A stretch of 64,000 nucleotides of DNA from Apostichopus japonicus (lineage: Eukaryota; Echinodermata; Holothuroidea; Aspidochirotida; Stichopodidae). This document shows, piece after piece, positions 10,499 through 23,800 of the stretch. Numbering within the stretch: the stretch's first letter is position 1; each line of letters starts with the position of its first letter. The position numbers and the translations under genes are program-made. The notes below the pieces were generated by a model. It was given only the letters and a program-made list of their open reading frames with translations. It did no database searches and was not told where the DNA came from. The stretch covers positions 3,774,001 through 3,838,000 of the forward strand of contig NC_092562.1 in assembly GCF_037975245.1 (NCBI RefSeq), given 5' to 3'.

Positions 10499-13049
10499 GC
10501 TTCATGATGACTTAAGTTTGTTACATCGATTTGCCTGTGCATCGGTGTCTATATGCCTTTCTCTTTACGTGATCGAATATTTCAACTCGTTTTTGGCCTA
10601 TATGTAGCTTTGGCAAGTGTAGGAGTACATTGATAGCATTTCCAATTGGAAAGGCTACTACAACTGAGATCTCAATCATAAGAATATTTCTGTCGAATTC
10701 TGTCGAAGACGGTGAAAAGCAAAATGGTAGGGAAATGATCGGAAATATAGACTTCTTGCGGTGACCGAAAATATGAGTTGATTTCTTAAAGAGATTGTCA
10801 AGTTACAACTTAAAGGGAACATTAATTTATTGGGATTTTATTGGTTTTATTGGATTGTTCTTAGGTAGAATTGATTGAAAAAGATACCGTTAGAACAAAA
10901 TCTGACAATGTTTCTTATTCTTAGAATACACCCCAGATAGATGAAACACATGTTGTACTCGTTGTACTTTCATATTCCTTTCATATCATGATATTGTCAT
11001 GCAGCGATATGAATTACCATATAACCCTTTAAGTATTATCAAACACTGCAAGGTTATTAACCCCTTAGCACTCTTGACCTTTCCCTTGGTTCCCACGACC
11101 GTAAATACATAAACAATTGGTTGGCCTGTTTTTTCAGACGTCTGGTTTTGGGCCCATAAATTGAGACGAAAGAAGAAACATAATGAAAGATAAGAAGCAC
11201 TTGCTGTTCTCTTTCTCACTCATGATTGGTTCATTTAGCGATATATTTGATGAATATTAATGATATTCAGATCAAAGTAGGTAATATTGAACCAATCAGC
11301 GGTCAGATGCCCTATTTCGTGTTTTTAGAGGCAAGGGAGCTTGGCAAAGTTGAATCAGCCAGTACTCACGATCATTGTTGCCGTATTATTTATCAATTTT
11401 TTTATTTTTTATTAAAAATTTTTAATCAGTTACAACGCTCTAATTTGAACATTAATTGAGAGACGGAGAAAATCAATCATCTTGAAATCAACGGAACTTC
11501 TTAATCCTTTCTGTGGGGAGCTCCTGGGAGCTAGGCTTCTGTAAATAGCCTACCAGGTAACTTCCCCATGCAGGGTGCGAAATAAGGTACTAACTCTACC
11601 GATCTACAAGGCGCCGTCATAATGACACAGTCATATTACAATATACCGTACAGTACTGCAAACATGGCGTTTCCTGGGAAGTCAAGGATGGGGTGGGGTG
11701 GGTGGCGGTGGGGGAGTGTGGTCCTTGGGTCGTTAAACCGACCCCCTCCCCATTTAAGGGGATCTCGTTGTCCGCCCCTCACTCTCCCCACCCCCTCTCC
11801 GGACAAAAATGCTACTCGGAAGATCTGCGCGCATATGTGTTATCATATAAGCTAAAGATTCGAGAACAACACTGAACAAGTCGACAATATTAAGTATAAG
11901 TTATCAGTCATCCAGTTTAACATGTAAGATAAAAATGTGAGGATTTCCAATTGTTCCAGCTAAAAATTTGAAAGCAGTTTTTTAAAAAGTACTTGAAATT
12001 TTATTAGTTTGAAAGTGAAAGCACTATATATCCCATTAATTCGTTAAAAGGCAAATCGGAAATATATGAAACCAAACTATCAATTTTATTTGTATTTTAG
12101 TTTCTCTGCCTGCATCCATGAGTATATGTCAGGTTGAATTTGTAATAAACCCCCCTCCCCCCCCCCCACCCTACCCGCTCCTCTCCATTTTTGTTGACAT
12201 CGTCTGATGTTTATGGTTATGTATCTTTCCGCCGCCCTCCAAGATTAAAAGAAATGAAAGAAATATAACAATTCGCAAAACAATCATAAAAACAAAATAA
12301 AGAAGTCCGAGACTTCCTTATAAATATGGAGCTTACCATATAACGTAATTATAGTTGTGATCATTATGCACGATTATCCAATAAATCAATCGATTATACT
12401 TTTTAAACTTTAAATTTTATATTTGAAGGTACAATATACTTGGCATTTAAATGTCATGACTTTCTTAGTTCGGGATTTTTTTTTTTATTAAATTTAGTAT
12501 TTGTGCATAAGTAATCGGTTTACATTATTTGTTTGCTTTCTCATTGTGGTTTGCAATTATTTACTAAATATTGTATAAGTTACAATCTTATAATCTCCTT
12601 AAGGCCCACACAGACTTAGATGATGAAAAATCGGAAAGGGAATTTGTAAGTTTTTGGGGCTCTTTCTTTGACTGTTTTTTTTATTTTACTTAACATTCTG
12701 GTAATTCCTCATCAGATTATAGGCGTGGATGAAGGTTAACACTTAATTTCCATAAGCTATTAGATATAAATCACGCTATTTGGTCTGTTTATTATCAAAA
12801 TAAATTACAACCGAGATAATCTTCTTTAAGACTTACGCAATCAAGACCGTGCATGCATGCGGAAAAAACGGGGTTGTATTTTTGTGTTTTTATTTACTTA
12901 CTGAAAAATTAGCTTTGCTTGGTTTTCTAGCTTAATCTCTCAAAGCTACTTACAACATTTACGATAGTGTCCAGTTTTATGATGTATTTGTTACGGAAGA
13001 CTTGTTAGGCCATGCCTAAAAAAATCAGTAAAGGCGAGAAATGAGTAAC
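10499..13049. other. No gene seen downstream of GPCR
   Basis: Probably includes the GPCR 3' UTR; an AATAAA occurs near 12296 but is far from the stop. GT-rich and C-rich patches at 11690-11800 and 12150-12185 are low complexity. No exon recognised. Confidence 0.55.
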
Positions 13050-13640
13050 ATAGGTATAGAGTCATCATTTGGGAGAGGATATATGATATCATAATATCGA
13101 ATATCAACTTATGACCAACTGGAAGCGATTCGAATTCGAAGAATGCGTCAAGTTAAAAACGAAGGTAAGACATAGGTAACATATATAATGATAACAAGAT
13201 ACCTATGATGTGAATATATCCTGTTACGAAAATATCAACTCATAAATAATTAGAAACGGATTCACTGCACGCAGAACGTGTATTGTGATAGTGATCTTAC
13301 CTTACAATAAATAGGTAAGACATAGGTAACATATATAATGATAACAAGATACCTATGATGTGGATATATCCTGTTACGAAAATATCAACTCATGAACAAT
13401 TAGAAACGGATTCACTGCACGCGGAACGTAACTTGTGTTAGTGATCTTACCTTACAATACATAGGTAAAACATAGGTAACATGATGTAGAAGGAACACAC
13501 TACCTATATGGTGGGGGTATGTCATATTATGGAACATCAACATATGGCCAATTAGAAACGATTCACATTCGAAGAATGTGTCATGTGTTGTAATCTTACC
13601 TATTATAGGTAAGATATAGGTAACATATTTAGAACATATT
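13050..13640. repeat. 150-bp tandem satellite, about 4 units
   Basis: The marker TAGGTAA(G/A)ACATAGGTAAC recurs near 13163, 13313, 13463 and 13607, giving periods of 150, 150 and about 144 bp. The two central units are nearly identical; the outer ones have diverged. Each unit carries a short inverted pair CTTACCT/AGGTAAG that could fold. Open frames here are by-products of the repeat. Confidence 0.9.
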
Positions 13641-14345
13641 ATGACCTGACTCACGAGATTCTCACAGTGCTGGAATCCATCTATTTCTTTTATCTGCATA
13701 CCAGACTGCTGTAAGCTAGTCGAGTCCACAAGATCCGAATCGAGTTCAAGATCTCAAGCTTATAATCCAAGACCAAGACCAAGGCCGTAGGGTTTGACCT
13801 GAGTTCGAGTAGCAACCGAGGTCATCACAAGGCGAGTGATAGCTTACTTGCTTCAAGGTGGTCAGAAGTCACATTTATGTCATCAGCCAGTCTACATTCA
13901 TGTGAATATATTTGTATTAGCCCGGTAGGATTTATAGAATATATAGCCTTTATTTTAACGTCCATATACGGTCTCACTTAAATTATAAAAAACATTCACG
14001 ATTTTTTTCTTTTTTCTTTCTTTTGGTATAACAAAATTATTAATCCGTTCTCCGCCTCGGAACCTCGAGCCCTGGCATTCGAGATGGAGACCAAGCCTGA
14101 AACATTTGTATTCGATTCCAAGACGGCCAATCCGAGACCGACTAGGTCGGCAGGCTCGAGTATCCTACCACACTGCTGCATATACCCCTTCTAAAAAAAT
14201 TGATAAGAAAACAAATGTATGTTTACTTTGAGTACTAACGTAACACCAAATAGTCTATAACGCCGTCTGTTATGTATCTCAATGAAGCAGCATTAACATG
14301 CATGTTTATTCTGTATATTATGTTCCGTTTGTGTGGGTGTGTGTT
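13641..14345. other. No gene seen
   Basis: Spacer with GAGTC- and CAAGACC-type short repeats near 13725-13815 and a TC-rich tract near 14000. No exon recognised. Confidence 0.5.
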
Positions 14346-14556
14346 TGGTAATGTTGATCCACGGTAGTTATGGTGTTGTATTATAACTTTGTCATACATG
14401 TTATGAATTTCACGATAACTATTGTGGACTATAGCAAGCCATTCAAAGAGGCCTTTGATAGTCGGATATTACAGAAAGCGACTGGAATGCTAAATCTAAA
14501 TTGATTGACGGATCAGCGCATAAGCTTCAATCCTAGGCTAAGGAACTGACTGACGA

Positions 14557-15660
14557 CAGTGGCGGCGGAACCGGGGGGGGGGGGCTTGGGGGGCTCAGCC
14601 CCCCCAATGAAAAAGCCGAGGGGGCAAATGCATGATAAGCCCCCTCAATATTTACCAAGGCTCCGAAACGTGCATCTGCCCATTTTTCAATGCATACTTG
14701 TCGATCTGTCCGATGCACACGTATACTATATAGGTGTAATAATTGTAGAAATTGCTGGGGGACCCTGGTCCCTCGGCCCGTCCCCTGGCTATAGACCACA
14801 TTGTCACCCCAATCGCGTCTTCACGCCCCGTGAAAAGTGGAAGCAGTGAGTGTGAGTACCGGTAAGCGTAACACAACTTCGTCTTAGGCCAATGACTTGC
14901 CTCATTTCAGCCAGTTCTCCAACATCCCCTTACTTAGTGGCGGAGCGTCCATATATACAGTCAGGGGGCGGATCCACCCCCCCCCCCTCCTGACGGACTC
15001 AAATGGACTGCTGGCGCCCTTTTCAGCTTTTCACTACTTTTAACTTATTCGCGATTATTGACTATTTTATTGCGCTCTCATATACCTATTAACATTTGTC
15101 ATATTCTGTTGGTGTATAATTTTCCGACAAAATGGCGACGACACCTATTTATTCACCGTTTATCTGCAATTTAGCAAGGCCCGGAAAGGGTCATTTCCTG
15201 CAATCTAGGGAGTAACTTTACTCAAAAAATTTCTGTACGCTCCGCGCCAACCTGTGGTGGCGCTCCGCTTAGATAGTGTCGAAAGCGCCACTACAGACCA
15301 TTCTTGCCCCCCCCCCCGACCAATACCCCTAGCTCCGCCACTGCCCTTACTACACTCAAAAACGTCTTTGCGAGTACACTACGAGTAATAGCTACTCTCT
15401 TAAAACACCATCGAATATACAAATTACAATGTTTTTACAGACTTTTACGTGCAATCTGAGAAATTGCAGGCTTGAGACCCATATTTTAGGGCTAGGTATT
15501 CGCAGCATAAAACACTCGGGAAGTGCCGTTTCCGGCCATCTGGGGGTTTGAAAAAACCCAAAATTTTCTTGTACGCTCCGCGCCAACCGATGGTGGCGCT
15601 CCGCTTAGATAGTCTCCACACATTAGCCCCCCCAATAATTTTTCCGTTCCGCCGCGCCTG
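14557..15660. mobile_element. hAT-like MITE, G-tract family, interrupted copy
   Basis: Starts CAGTGGCGGCGGAACCGGG and ends TTCCGCCGCGCCTG, flanked by exact 8-bp duplications ACTGACGA (14549-14556, 15661-15668). G and C runs lie just inside the ends. It is interrupted by another MITE at 14935-15343; without that insert and its duplication it would be 687 bp. Block GTACGCTCCGCGCCAACC (15571 on) recurs in the inserted element at 15235, showing the two are relatives. Confidence 0.85.
14935..15343. mobile_element. hAT-like MITE nested in another
   Basis: A 409-bp element with ends TAGTGGCGGAGC and GCTCCGCCACTG and exact 8-bp duplications CCCTTACT (14927-14934, 15344-15351). It sits inside the 14557-15660 element, so it jumped later. 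C tracts lie near both ends. Confidence 0.88.
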
Positions 15661-15832
15661 ACTGACGAAGCCAACTACTGTAATCTAGCCTTAGTTTTTT
15701 TTATACTTTTTTTCTTTTTTTCTTTATTATAAATAAACGAAAGTCAGTTAGTGAGCAATTTGAATGGCTATCAATAGTCCACGATAGCCATCGTGAAATA
15801 ACCGTAACTATATCGTGGAACAAAATTACCAA

Positions 15833-16124
15833 TATCCCCCATAGTTATCGTGACCACAACGAGAATCGGGAGGTTTGACTACTCGATCATAAAGTGTACT
15901 TCAAATAAATTATAGGTCACCTCCATTGTTATGATGAATCAAGGCACGTTCAACACCTCTCCCTGCCATAGAAATATGTCAAAATCTAATTAGATTGAAA
16001 GAACCTTTGTCAGTTGTTGAAGTGTTAAAGACTTCTTGCGATATGGTAGCCAAAGTTCATTTGCAGTATTAACGATACAGTTATTAATACTAAACAGAAA
16101 GAAACAAATAACTTGCGGTAGTAA
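15833..16124. other. No gene seen
   Basis: Ordinary spacer before the small palindrome. Confidence 0.5.
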
Positions 16125-16131
16125 GCATAAC

Positions 16132-16160
16132 CATGGAGGTAAAACTGTTTTACCTCCATG
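16132..16160. repeat. 29-bp palindrome flanked by direct repeats
   Basis: Two 14-bp arms (CATGGAGGTAAAAC and complement) around a single T, bounded by GCATAAC at 16125-16131 and 16161-16167 (GCATAACC if the shared C is counted). This is the layout of a transposon reduced to just its two inverted ends, with a target duplication. Confidence 0.75.
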
Positions 16161-16430
16161 GCATAACCTACCCGGTAGAAATCCTGCAGTCAGACGAACC
16201 GCACAGGGTGAAGACGACATTAGAGAAAAGGGGTGGCTTGTGCTGGTGGAGGAGAGGGGGAGGGGGAGGGGGGGGGTAAGGTGGTGAATGTGAATTACAT
16301 CCTATACGGTCATCAACGACTGCATAATTTGAAGGCAGCGTTACGTAGGATGTGCTGCTCCGTGCTGTTAATGGGCGACCCCTTCTCGTCACTACGATTG
16401 TCTTTAATTTAATGTTACTGTTTAGAGGTC

Positions 16431-16590
16431 AATGATAAGTCTGCAGTGGATGAGTCCAAGTACTGTGGGGGGGGGGGGTGCGTTATGCAGGGACTCATCA
16501 GGCGAAGGTAGGAATCGAAACCCCGTACCTTTGTATCACAGACCGAAGTCGTACCACTCTTCCACAGTGATTCTATTGGTGTGTGCATGC
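16431..16590 (-). mobile_element. tRNA-derived SINE-like repeat, minus strand
   Basis: Read on minus, it has an A-box-like AAGAGTGGTACGA and, about 40 nt later, a B-box-like GGTTTCGATTCCTACC, as in tRNA-headed SINEs. The body contains an inverted pair around GGATGAGTCC and a C run. The length and far end are uncertain. Confidence 0.5.
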
Positions 16591-19077
16591 GTATATAAAC
16601 TGGCTTTCTATAACTGTCAATAAGGGCGTATACTTTCCAAGTGCTATGTACAGTTCCTTTACAGAGAGAGTTGCGACAACTCGAATTTGGACGCCATTTT
16701 GTTTCCATTTGCTGGGCGTCCCGCTTACTCGGCACAGGCTACATCGGTACGTGTTTAGTTTTGTAGCCATACTATCAACTTTGATGATAAATGAATGGAC
16801 GAGGATTTGGTTGACAACTTCCGTACTATGGGCTTTCAGGGTTGGTGGAGAGGAGGGGTGTCCAATTCCTTTATAAACTTACAGAAGTATTGCTTATTTT
16901 TGCATTTATACAGGTTCGGTAAAGTTAGATATTGCTTGGGAAATAAATTCCCCACCGTCAAAAAAATAATTTCCTTCGATCCCAAACTGGTGATTCTGTT
17001 AACCTCTATGTCCCGTTAGTGGCCTATATGATGGTGGAGAAAATGGGGTAAGGAAACGGGGAAGGGGTTTCGGTTACATGATTTCCAATGGTGAATACTG
17101 AAATCCCTAGTGGATATAAATGTGGAAGGGGACACCGAACCAATGGTGTACATGTTTAAAGTGTAATTAGGTTAAACATTCCCACTATTGATGATTTTAA
17201 TAGCCCAGTTTCGTAGTCAGACCCCACGAGGGGCGAGTGGATGACGTATAGTTGGTGGTGATAATTTCTGTAAAGTTTTCCATAGTAGCTTAAAATAAAA
17301 GTACACTTTATCTCAGGACTACAAGGAGAATGGGTAGTGTAAAGCAAATTTCCACAGGGAGGGTACATTGGGAAGGGTACTAGGGAGGGGTGTGGTGAGT
17401 TGAAAATGACCTCAACTTAAAGTAATGGCTTCGCTAGATTTTGACAATATACAAATCATGGCTAAGATCGTATTTCATTCTGCCCCATATATGAATCCGA
17501 ACGGGGTGGAAAGGAAAGCATGGATGCATAGATTATTTTAGTTCGGTTAAATATTAAAGAAATTCCTACAGATTCTTGGCGAACGAAAGCTGTATGTTGC
17601 CTGAAAAATCATTTGAACAGTCCCGCCGTTCAATCAGAAACTTGAGATGACAAATCCTTTTCAGTATCATCGATGTTAGCTTCCCACAAAATTAATAAAT
17701 TAATAAATAAAACTCAAAACATTTTGTGATCAAAAGAATGATTCAAATATACGTGATACTTTTAGAAACAAATTCAACTATAACTTCCTACCATGCATGA
17801 GTGCTTCTTGTCATATATGTGTCAACAAGGCCTAACGTTATGATATTTGAGTGCACACATATAATAGCCTATGGTACAAACTTCGCTATCACCTACACAG
17901 GGAACAGCAACATATCAATTAGTTGTTGCATTTAAACAACATACGTTGAGTTCAGTGAGCGCTATAAATGCAAGAATGTTTGCAGAAAATGGTAAGGGAC
18001 AATCAAATCACAGGAAATTTGCAATCGCATCCTTGACTACTTTCAGCATGAAAATCATTGTAACGGGAGCGTGGTTAGCCTTTACCTTGCGGTTGATTGT
18101 TTTGATTTGATTTGTTTTCAAACAAATTTAATCATCTTTACAAAGGATTGGAAGATGATTTGGTTCTTTTGAAAAGTTGTGGTTTATTGAGAAGAAAAAA
18201 AAATATTCATTCCAAAAAGTGTTTGTTAAAACTTCCGAAAACGTGTTTTTGGAAACCTGCTCAAATCCCGAATCCTGCGTCATTGTATATTGCTTTCCAC
18301 AATTTACACTTTGACACCGAGGGATTATATCTTCTAGTTGTGCAAACAGATGAATATTATTTTTTTTCAACTCCCTGGTTTAAGGTTGCAGGTAAAACGG
18401 CATGTCTATTAACTGTTTCATCGGAATGAGGAATCGTTATAACGGCACGTCATTGCTCTCTAATTAGAGCTGCGTGTAACCATCTTCCATAACAGTTTCC
18501 TAGCTTCCAAACTTGTTATGATTTATACATGAACTCATACTTTTATTTCTGGCTTCATCATCTGTTATTAACAATGTGTTAAAATTGTCGTGTGACATTG
18601 TTGTTGTGTTTACTTGTTTCTACGTTACATCACATGATTTGAAACAAAATACCCACCTACAGTTACAGTTAACCGTTCACCAATGAATCACATGTAGTGA
18701 TGTGTATGTTGTATAAAGCTTTACAAGATTGATTGCCCTACACAACAAACAATGATAACAACACTGAACTTAACGAAGTGGCGACAAACGCGTGTTTTAT
18801 GTAGTCCCCACCCCTCAACCCCTATACCCACAAAGAAATGTTTAATGTACACGTTTATAGTACTCGAGTCCATTTTTGTGGACTCTTATCTTATCTTATT
18901 TTTTGAAATTTACGCTTTGGGTGTCCAGAATAATCACTCATGTAAGGGGTCAATGTAGGTTTACACATTTAGCCACAAATACTATAAGCAAATTCCAAGT
19001 GAAGGCAATGCTTTGATTGGTTGCTGCTATACGCCATATAGTGGATTATTTGGCGTAAACTATAATGGCCTTGCAAT
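16591..19077. other. No gene seen
   Basis: Several short open frames, none with a recognised domain, codon bias or splice context that I trust. Confidence 0.55.
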
Positions 19078-19082
19078 TTATA

Positions 19083-19178
<96 letters not shown>
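19078..19178. repeat. (TA)n microsatellite
   Basis: About 100 bp of near-pure TA dinucleotide. Confidence 0.95.
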
Positions 19179-19180
<2 letters not shown>

Positions 19181-19552
19181 AATGGAAAAGTTGGCTCTCT
19201 GGGTGTCGTTTTCTGTAAGTCTATGACTTAACCTTCAATGTAACCAGTTTTGCTTCACACTTCAACGCACAACCCTATAACCTCAATGAAATAAATAGAT
19301 GATATGCCTACTATGGCAAACGTAAGGTTACCACACTGGCACACGAGACTTTGAGATATACCATTGCAATAACCAAGTGACTTAAGTTTTATATGCTGAT
19401 ATATATAGGGGCATGCAGATAAGAGTACAACACTAATTGAGACGGTAAGTCCAAAATTGTCTTCCTTACGATATCTAACTATATATGATACATTTTACAG
19501 AGGCATAGTCAGACTTTGTTACATAAAATATGTTTTTATTTTTCGTCTTATA

Positions 19553-19556
<4 letters not shown>

Positions 19557-19606
<50 letters not shown>
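19557..19606. repeat. (TA)n microsatellite
   Basis: About 50 bp of TA dinucleotide. Confidence 0.95.
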
Positions 19607-19608
<2 letters not shown>

Positions 19609-19801
19609 AAACTGTATATAGGCTATACTGAAGATATTGTACCTCGTTGGAACATATATCTGTATATATTATATGGCCCTCCCACTTCCAATTTCCGTGA
19701 ATACAAGAAAGAAAATGGGGGGGGGGGGGGGAGATGCTTATGTGGGCTTCAACAAAGCTTTTGAGCTGACTGTATAGTTGTAAAATACGGTAATGTATCT
19801 C

Positions 19802-20201
19802 CAGTGGGATAGGAGCCGTGGGGGGGGGGGGCACTGGGGGCCACGTTCCCCCCACAAATAGCAAATGTGCCCTACTGGCAAATAAAATGTGCCTCTTTGA
19901 TGAAGAACTGTCTTTTGGATATCTTTAGCCTTTGTTAAATTTAATATTTTAATTTAATTATTTAGTTTTAGTCTGTATATGCAATTTTTAAAATGGCATC
20001 TCATATCTTTTTGTAGCACGGTTAATAATAAACAATCTCAATAAATATATTGATAGCATACTAACACATCGTATGTATTAAAGTGACATGGCCGGTGTGT
20101 ATCGGTTTATAGTATAACGAGTGGTGGTTTTGGAATGAGAAAGTGCACCTCTGACATTGTGCCCCCCCCCCCACACTTTTTGGAAGCTTCCTACCCCACT
20201 G
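19802..20201. mobile_element. hAT-like MITE, G-tract relative, older copy
   Basis: Ends CAGTGGGATAGGAGCC and, inverted, CAGTGGGGTAGGAAGC, each followed inward by a long G or C run. The flanking octamers TGTATCTC (19794-19801) and CGTATTTC (20202-20209) match at 6 of 8 positions, fitting a decayed target duplication. Length is 400 bp, with no coding capacity. Confidence 0.65.
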
Positions 20202-20699
20202 CGTATTTCCCATTACTTTGAACAGAAGCTAAATTTGTCACGTGCTGCGTTTCATTAACGTGAGAGCAAAAATAAACGCTGGAAGTCTTGCAAAAGCCGT
20301 TCCTCTTGCAAGACTGAATCCTCATCAATTATATAGCCTACCATATCATTTCATAACAGGTGCAACTATACCATATATAGTCTACATTGAGTACATTGTC
20401 AAGAATTGGGCCGAGCTGTAATTATTATTGTCTTTCTCATTTTCGATACGATAAGAATAATTTTAATAATTTTACTGATTACGGTGCAGGGAGGTATTAT
20501 GAAGCAAACCAAACGAAACATATTTAGTCCTTTTTCAACCGTTCTTTTCGATTTAGCCTTTCCTTCAAAATTCGATAATTCTATAACAACAGAATATTGG
20601 TTTGGTATATATATATATTTAAACAAAACATTATAGAGCAAAGGCGTTGCAATCATGTTTTTTTGTTGTTGTTGTTGCTTCTGTTGGTTCTGACAGATA

Positions 20700-20869
20700 A
20701 TGGCCGACCAGACTGGAACATTCAAAGACGGTCCTATGACCATGGTCACACAAGATGAACCAGCTAAGCCTATACTCGCTCCGGGCAAAGCGAAATTGCT
20801 TGTTGCTATGGTGATATCAGTCCTTGTCACTTTGGTTATCATTTTATCCATAACGCTAGCGACAAGAAG
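20700..20869 (+). CDS. Laccase exon 1 (cytoplasmic tail and membrane anchor)
   Basis: Begins MADQTGTFKD and ends LATR plus two bases (phase 2), before donor GTGAGG. It carries the hydrophobic segment near residues 31-54. A pyrimidine-rich tract and CAG just before the ATG suggest a spliced 5' UTR. Confidence 0.85.
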
Positions 20870-23800
20870 GTGAGGATTCAAAACTAAACCTATATAGGTC
20901 GGAATAGTTGTTTGGTCATTAATCAGTGTCCCTTTTAGCTACTCTCACCCTTCCCTGCTTTCCACTCTCGTTTGTTGTTTCAAGTTTGCTCAATCAATAA
21001 TTGTCCAATTTAGTTGTCTGTCTATCTGTCTCTATTCGTGTGTCCTTAGATTGGTATCATTTCAGTATAGCCTATGAAGAAAGATCCTGCTAGGATCGAA
21101 ACTTGCAGGTCCTCCTAACTATAATGTATTTACCCTACCTATATATGCAGGCTTATTGCAGCATAGATAAGCAGTGTCTTTACATTTCTGTTTCGTTTAT
21201 TCGTTTATTTATTTGTATTTTTCACAACATACACAACACATGTATATAGCAAATACAGAGAGTTATGGAATGTGTAAGGAAGTTTACCCAAAAAAAACCT
21301 TGTTCCATGGGATTATCTAGTGATACACTCCCTGTACATAGAGTGCACAAATAACGTACAAAAAGAATTAAGAAAAGAACTAAGAAAAAGAGAAGGAAAG
21401 AAGGAAAGAAAAGAAAGAAAGAAAGAGGAACCTCAATCTCAGTATAACATGAAGTAAAATCTCTTTAATTTGTATTTAAACGAATTTCGGGAAAGTTGTG
21501 ACCTGATATTAAGCAGCAAAGTATTCCATGTGATGCTTGTACGAAGGCTTTATTTTCCTACATTGGTGTGAATGCGATTAGGCCGTAAAATGTGTGTATG
21601 TCTTGTGTTATAATTGTGAATGGCATGGTTGTGAACAAGGAATTTGTCGAAAGCAGGTGGGACCTGTCCATGAATAGCTCTTTATAGGTAAATATGGCTA
21701 CATATGCATTTATTAAATCAGGGAGCTTGAGGGTGTTAAGATCTTTGAAAAGTGTTTACTTGTATATTCATTTTAATTGACAAATAAAGCGTGTCTGAGT
21801 GCTCTTTGTTGAAGAACAAAGAGTTTTTTAAACATGTGTGATAGGTACCAGGCCGTACTAGTATGCAGTATGTAAAATATGGTGCGGTTAAAGTATATAA
21901 GTTACAATGAACGCAAAATTCTCTTGGGTAAAACATGCTCAAGTTTTGAGACAATGCCGCAGCCCTTATAGCAGTTTTAGTTGCAATAGACTGTATGTGA
22001 TTGTTCCATGTTAAACAGGAGTCAATATAAACACCTATAAAATTAGTGCAATTCACTCTTTGCAGACTCTTCATTTTAAGATCTAGATTAACTTCTTGGC
22101 TTCACGCTTACTGTTACTGAAAACGATATAGTTAGTTTACCTGATGTTTAGTGAAAGTTTGTTAGCAGTAAACCAATCATGAAACTTAACAAGTTCTAAG
22201 TTACTAAGATGTTCCAATACATTTGGGTCATGACCAGTGAAAAAGACACTTGAATCGTCCGCGAAAAGGATCGTAGAACATAGAGACAAAGACATTACTT
22301 ATATCATTTATATCGATAATAAAAAGTAGAGGACCTAGGATAGAATCCTTGAGGAACACCGCAGCGAATAGTATGACTTATAGACTTAGTATTGTTAAAA
22401 CTTGTAAATTGTATTCTATTACTTAGGTAACTTGTTATCCCCTCAAGGCATTTTCCTCTGATGCCATAATGATTAAGCTTATAAAACAAAAAGGTTGTGG
22501 TCGATGGTGTCAAGCGCTTTCAAAAGAAAAAAAATACGATTAGACACGTGTCTTTAAACAACCGTAGAGAAAGTTGACAAAACAGAAACTGGACTATATA
22601 ATTTTCATATTGTGTTCGGTCACTTACACGTATACACAATAGTATCATTTTAAGCTACGGTAGCCCATAGGGATCATAATCGATATTCATCGTATATTTC
22701 TAATCATTTTTCCCGTGACGAATGCAGCAGTAACGAAACTAACGATATGAACAGCATGAAAGGAACAACTGAAAGGCCTATTAGACCCACCGAGGAAGCA
22801 AATACGAGTAATTATGCTTATTATTTATTTTATGGGTAAACCCACCTAGGACAATGACCTGTAATCTTTTTCAATATCAAGTAATATCCTTGGCAATTTT
22901 GCTTATGGCCAGGCACTTCGTATCAACACGATTTGTTCCACCGAGGAAAGTATGAAACAACACCCTCCATAATAACCTTTTTTTCAATCATTTTTTTATT
23001 ATTATTGAACATTTTTTCATTAAGTCACAGTGCATTATATCATTTATCATGATGCTAGTGATTGAACCCAGAACCAAAAACATGCCAAGCCTAAAATATT
23101 TCTTAGAATTCAGAATACAGTGAAATTGACACGTCATTGCGGTAATGATGTTGTACAATGGCACAAACAACTAATGAAATATGCTTTGACATAGTACAAT
23201 ATTTTGATTATTATTACTGTTTGGGTTGTTAATTTCATATAGGCAATGCAGCCACGACCACGCCCACGATCTCGACCACGCCCACCTTGACAATGTCAAC
23301 TGCATCGTCTTCCACGTCGTCGTACTCTTCGACGTCGTCGTCGTCGTCAACGGAAAGGACGACAACGGAAAGGGAGACCATATCCAAAGATTGTGATCGG
23401 CCATGTTCTCCTGGAGATGCTAGAATCTGTCTTTTCGAGTGGGAGGTTTACTATTACCACACAATGTTAAAGGGACCATGTGGTGATTGTCCAATGAACC
23501 AGACAGATTGCTCGGCAGAGGGATGTATTGCGCTAAATGGTATCAGCCGATCTGTGGTTACAGTAAATGGTCAAGTTCCAGGACCGAGTATAATAGTGCG
23601 TTTATCGCTTTTATTTCACTGTTTATCAGTTAATAGGAGCAATAGAGTAGAGTGCATTATACGTTTGTTGCCCCAGCACCTATAACAAGCTGTTCACGTA
23701 ATTTATTTAAATACATATCAATGTTGTAAACTAGAAGACTGTGTCAGCGAATAATGCTTACACAAACTAGCACCATGTAAGCATTACATGGTAGAGCAGT

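Larger units (their letters stand above)
14346..15832. mobile_element. Outer inverted-repeat element hosting two MITEs
   Basis: Left arm segments TTGGTAATGTTGATCCACGG (14346 on) and ATTTCACGATAACTATTGTGG (14408 on) reappear inverted at about 15758-15832. The left arm has some 30 extra bases between the two blocks. Ends and target duplication are not resolved. Inside sits the 1.1-kb MITE 14557-15660, which itself holds a third element. Confidence 0.6.

Noticed and set aside
13725-13870. CGAGTC-rich patch, also seen near 31240-31340
   Set aside because: The resemblance is only short shared words; I could not define a repeat unit or ends.
16431-16590. Possible hammerhead ribozyme (CTGATGAGTCC on the minus strand)
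   Set aside because: The matching downstream arm is followed by TCATC, not GAAAC, so the catalytic core is absent; it is an inverted repeat in a SINE-like sequence.
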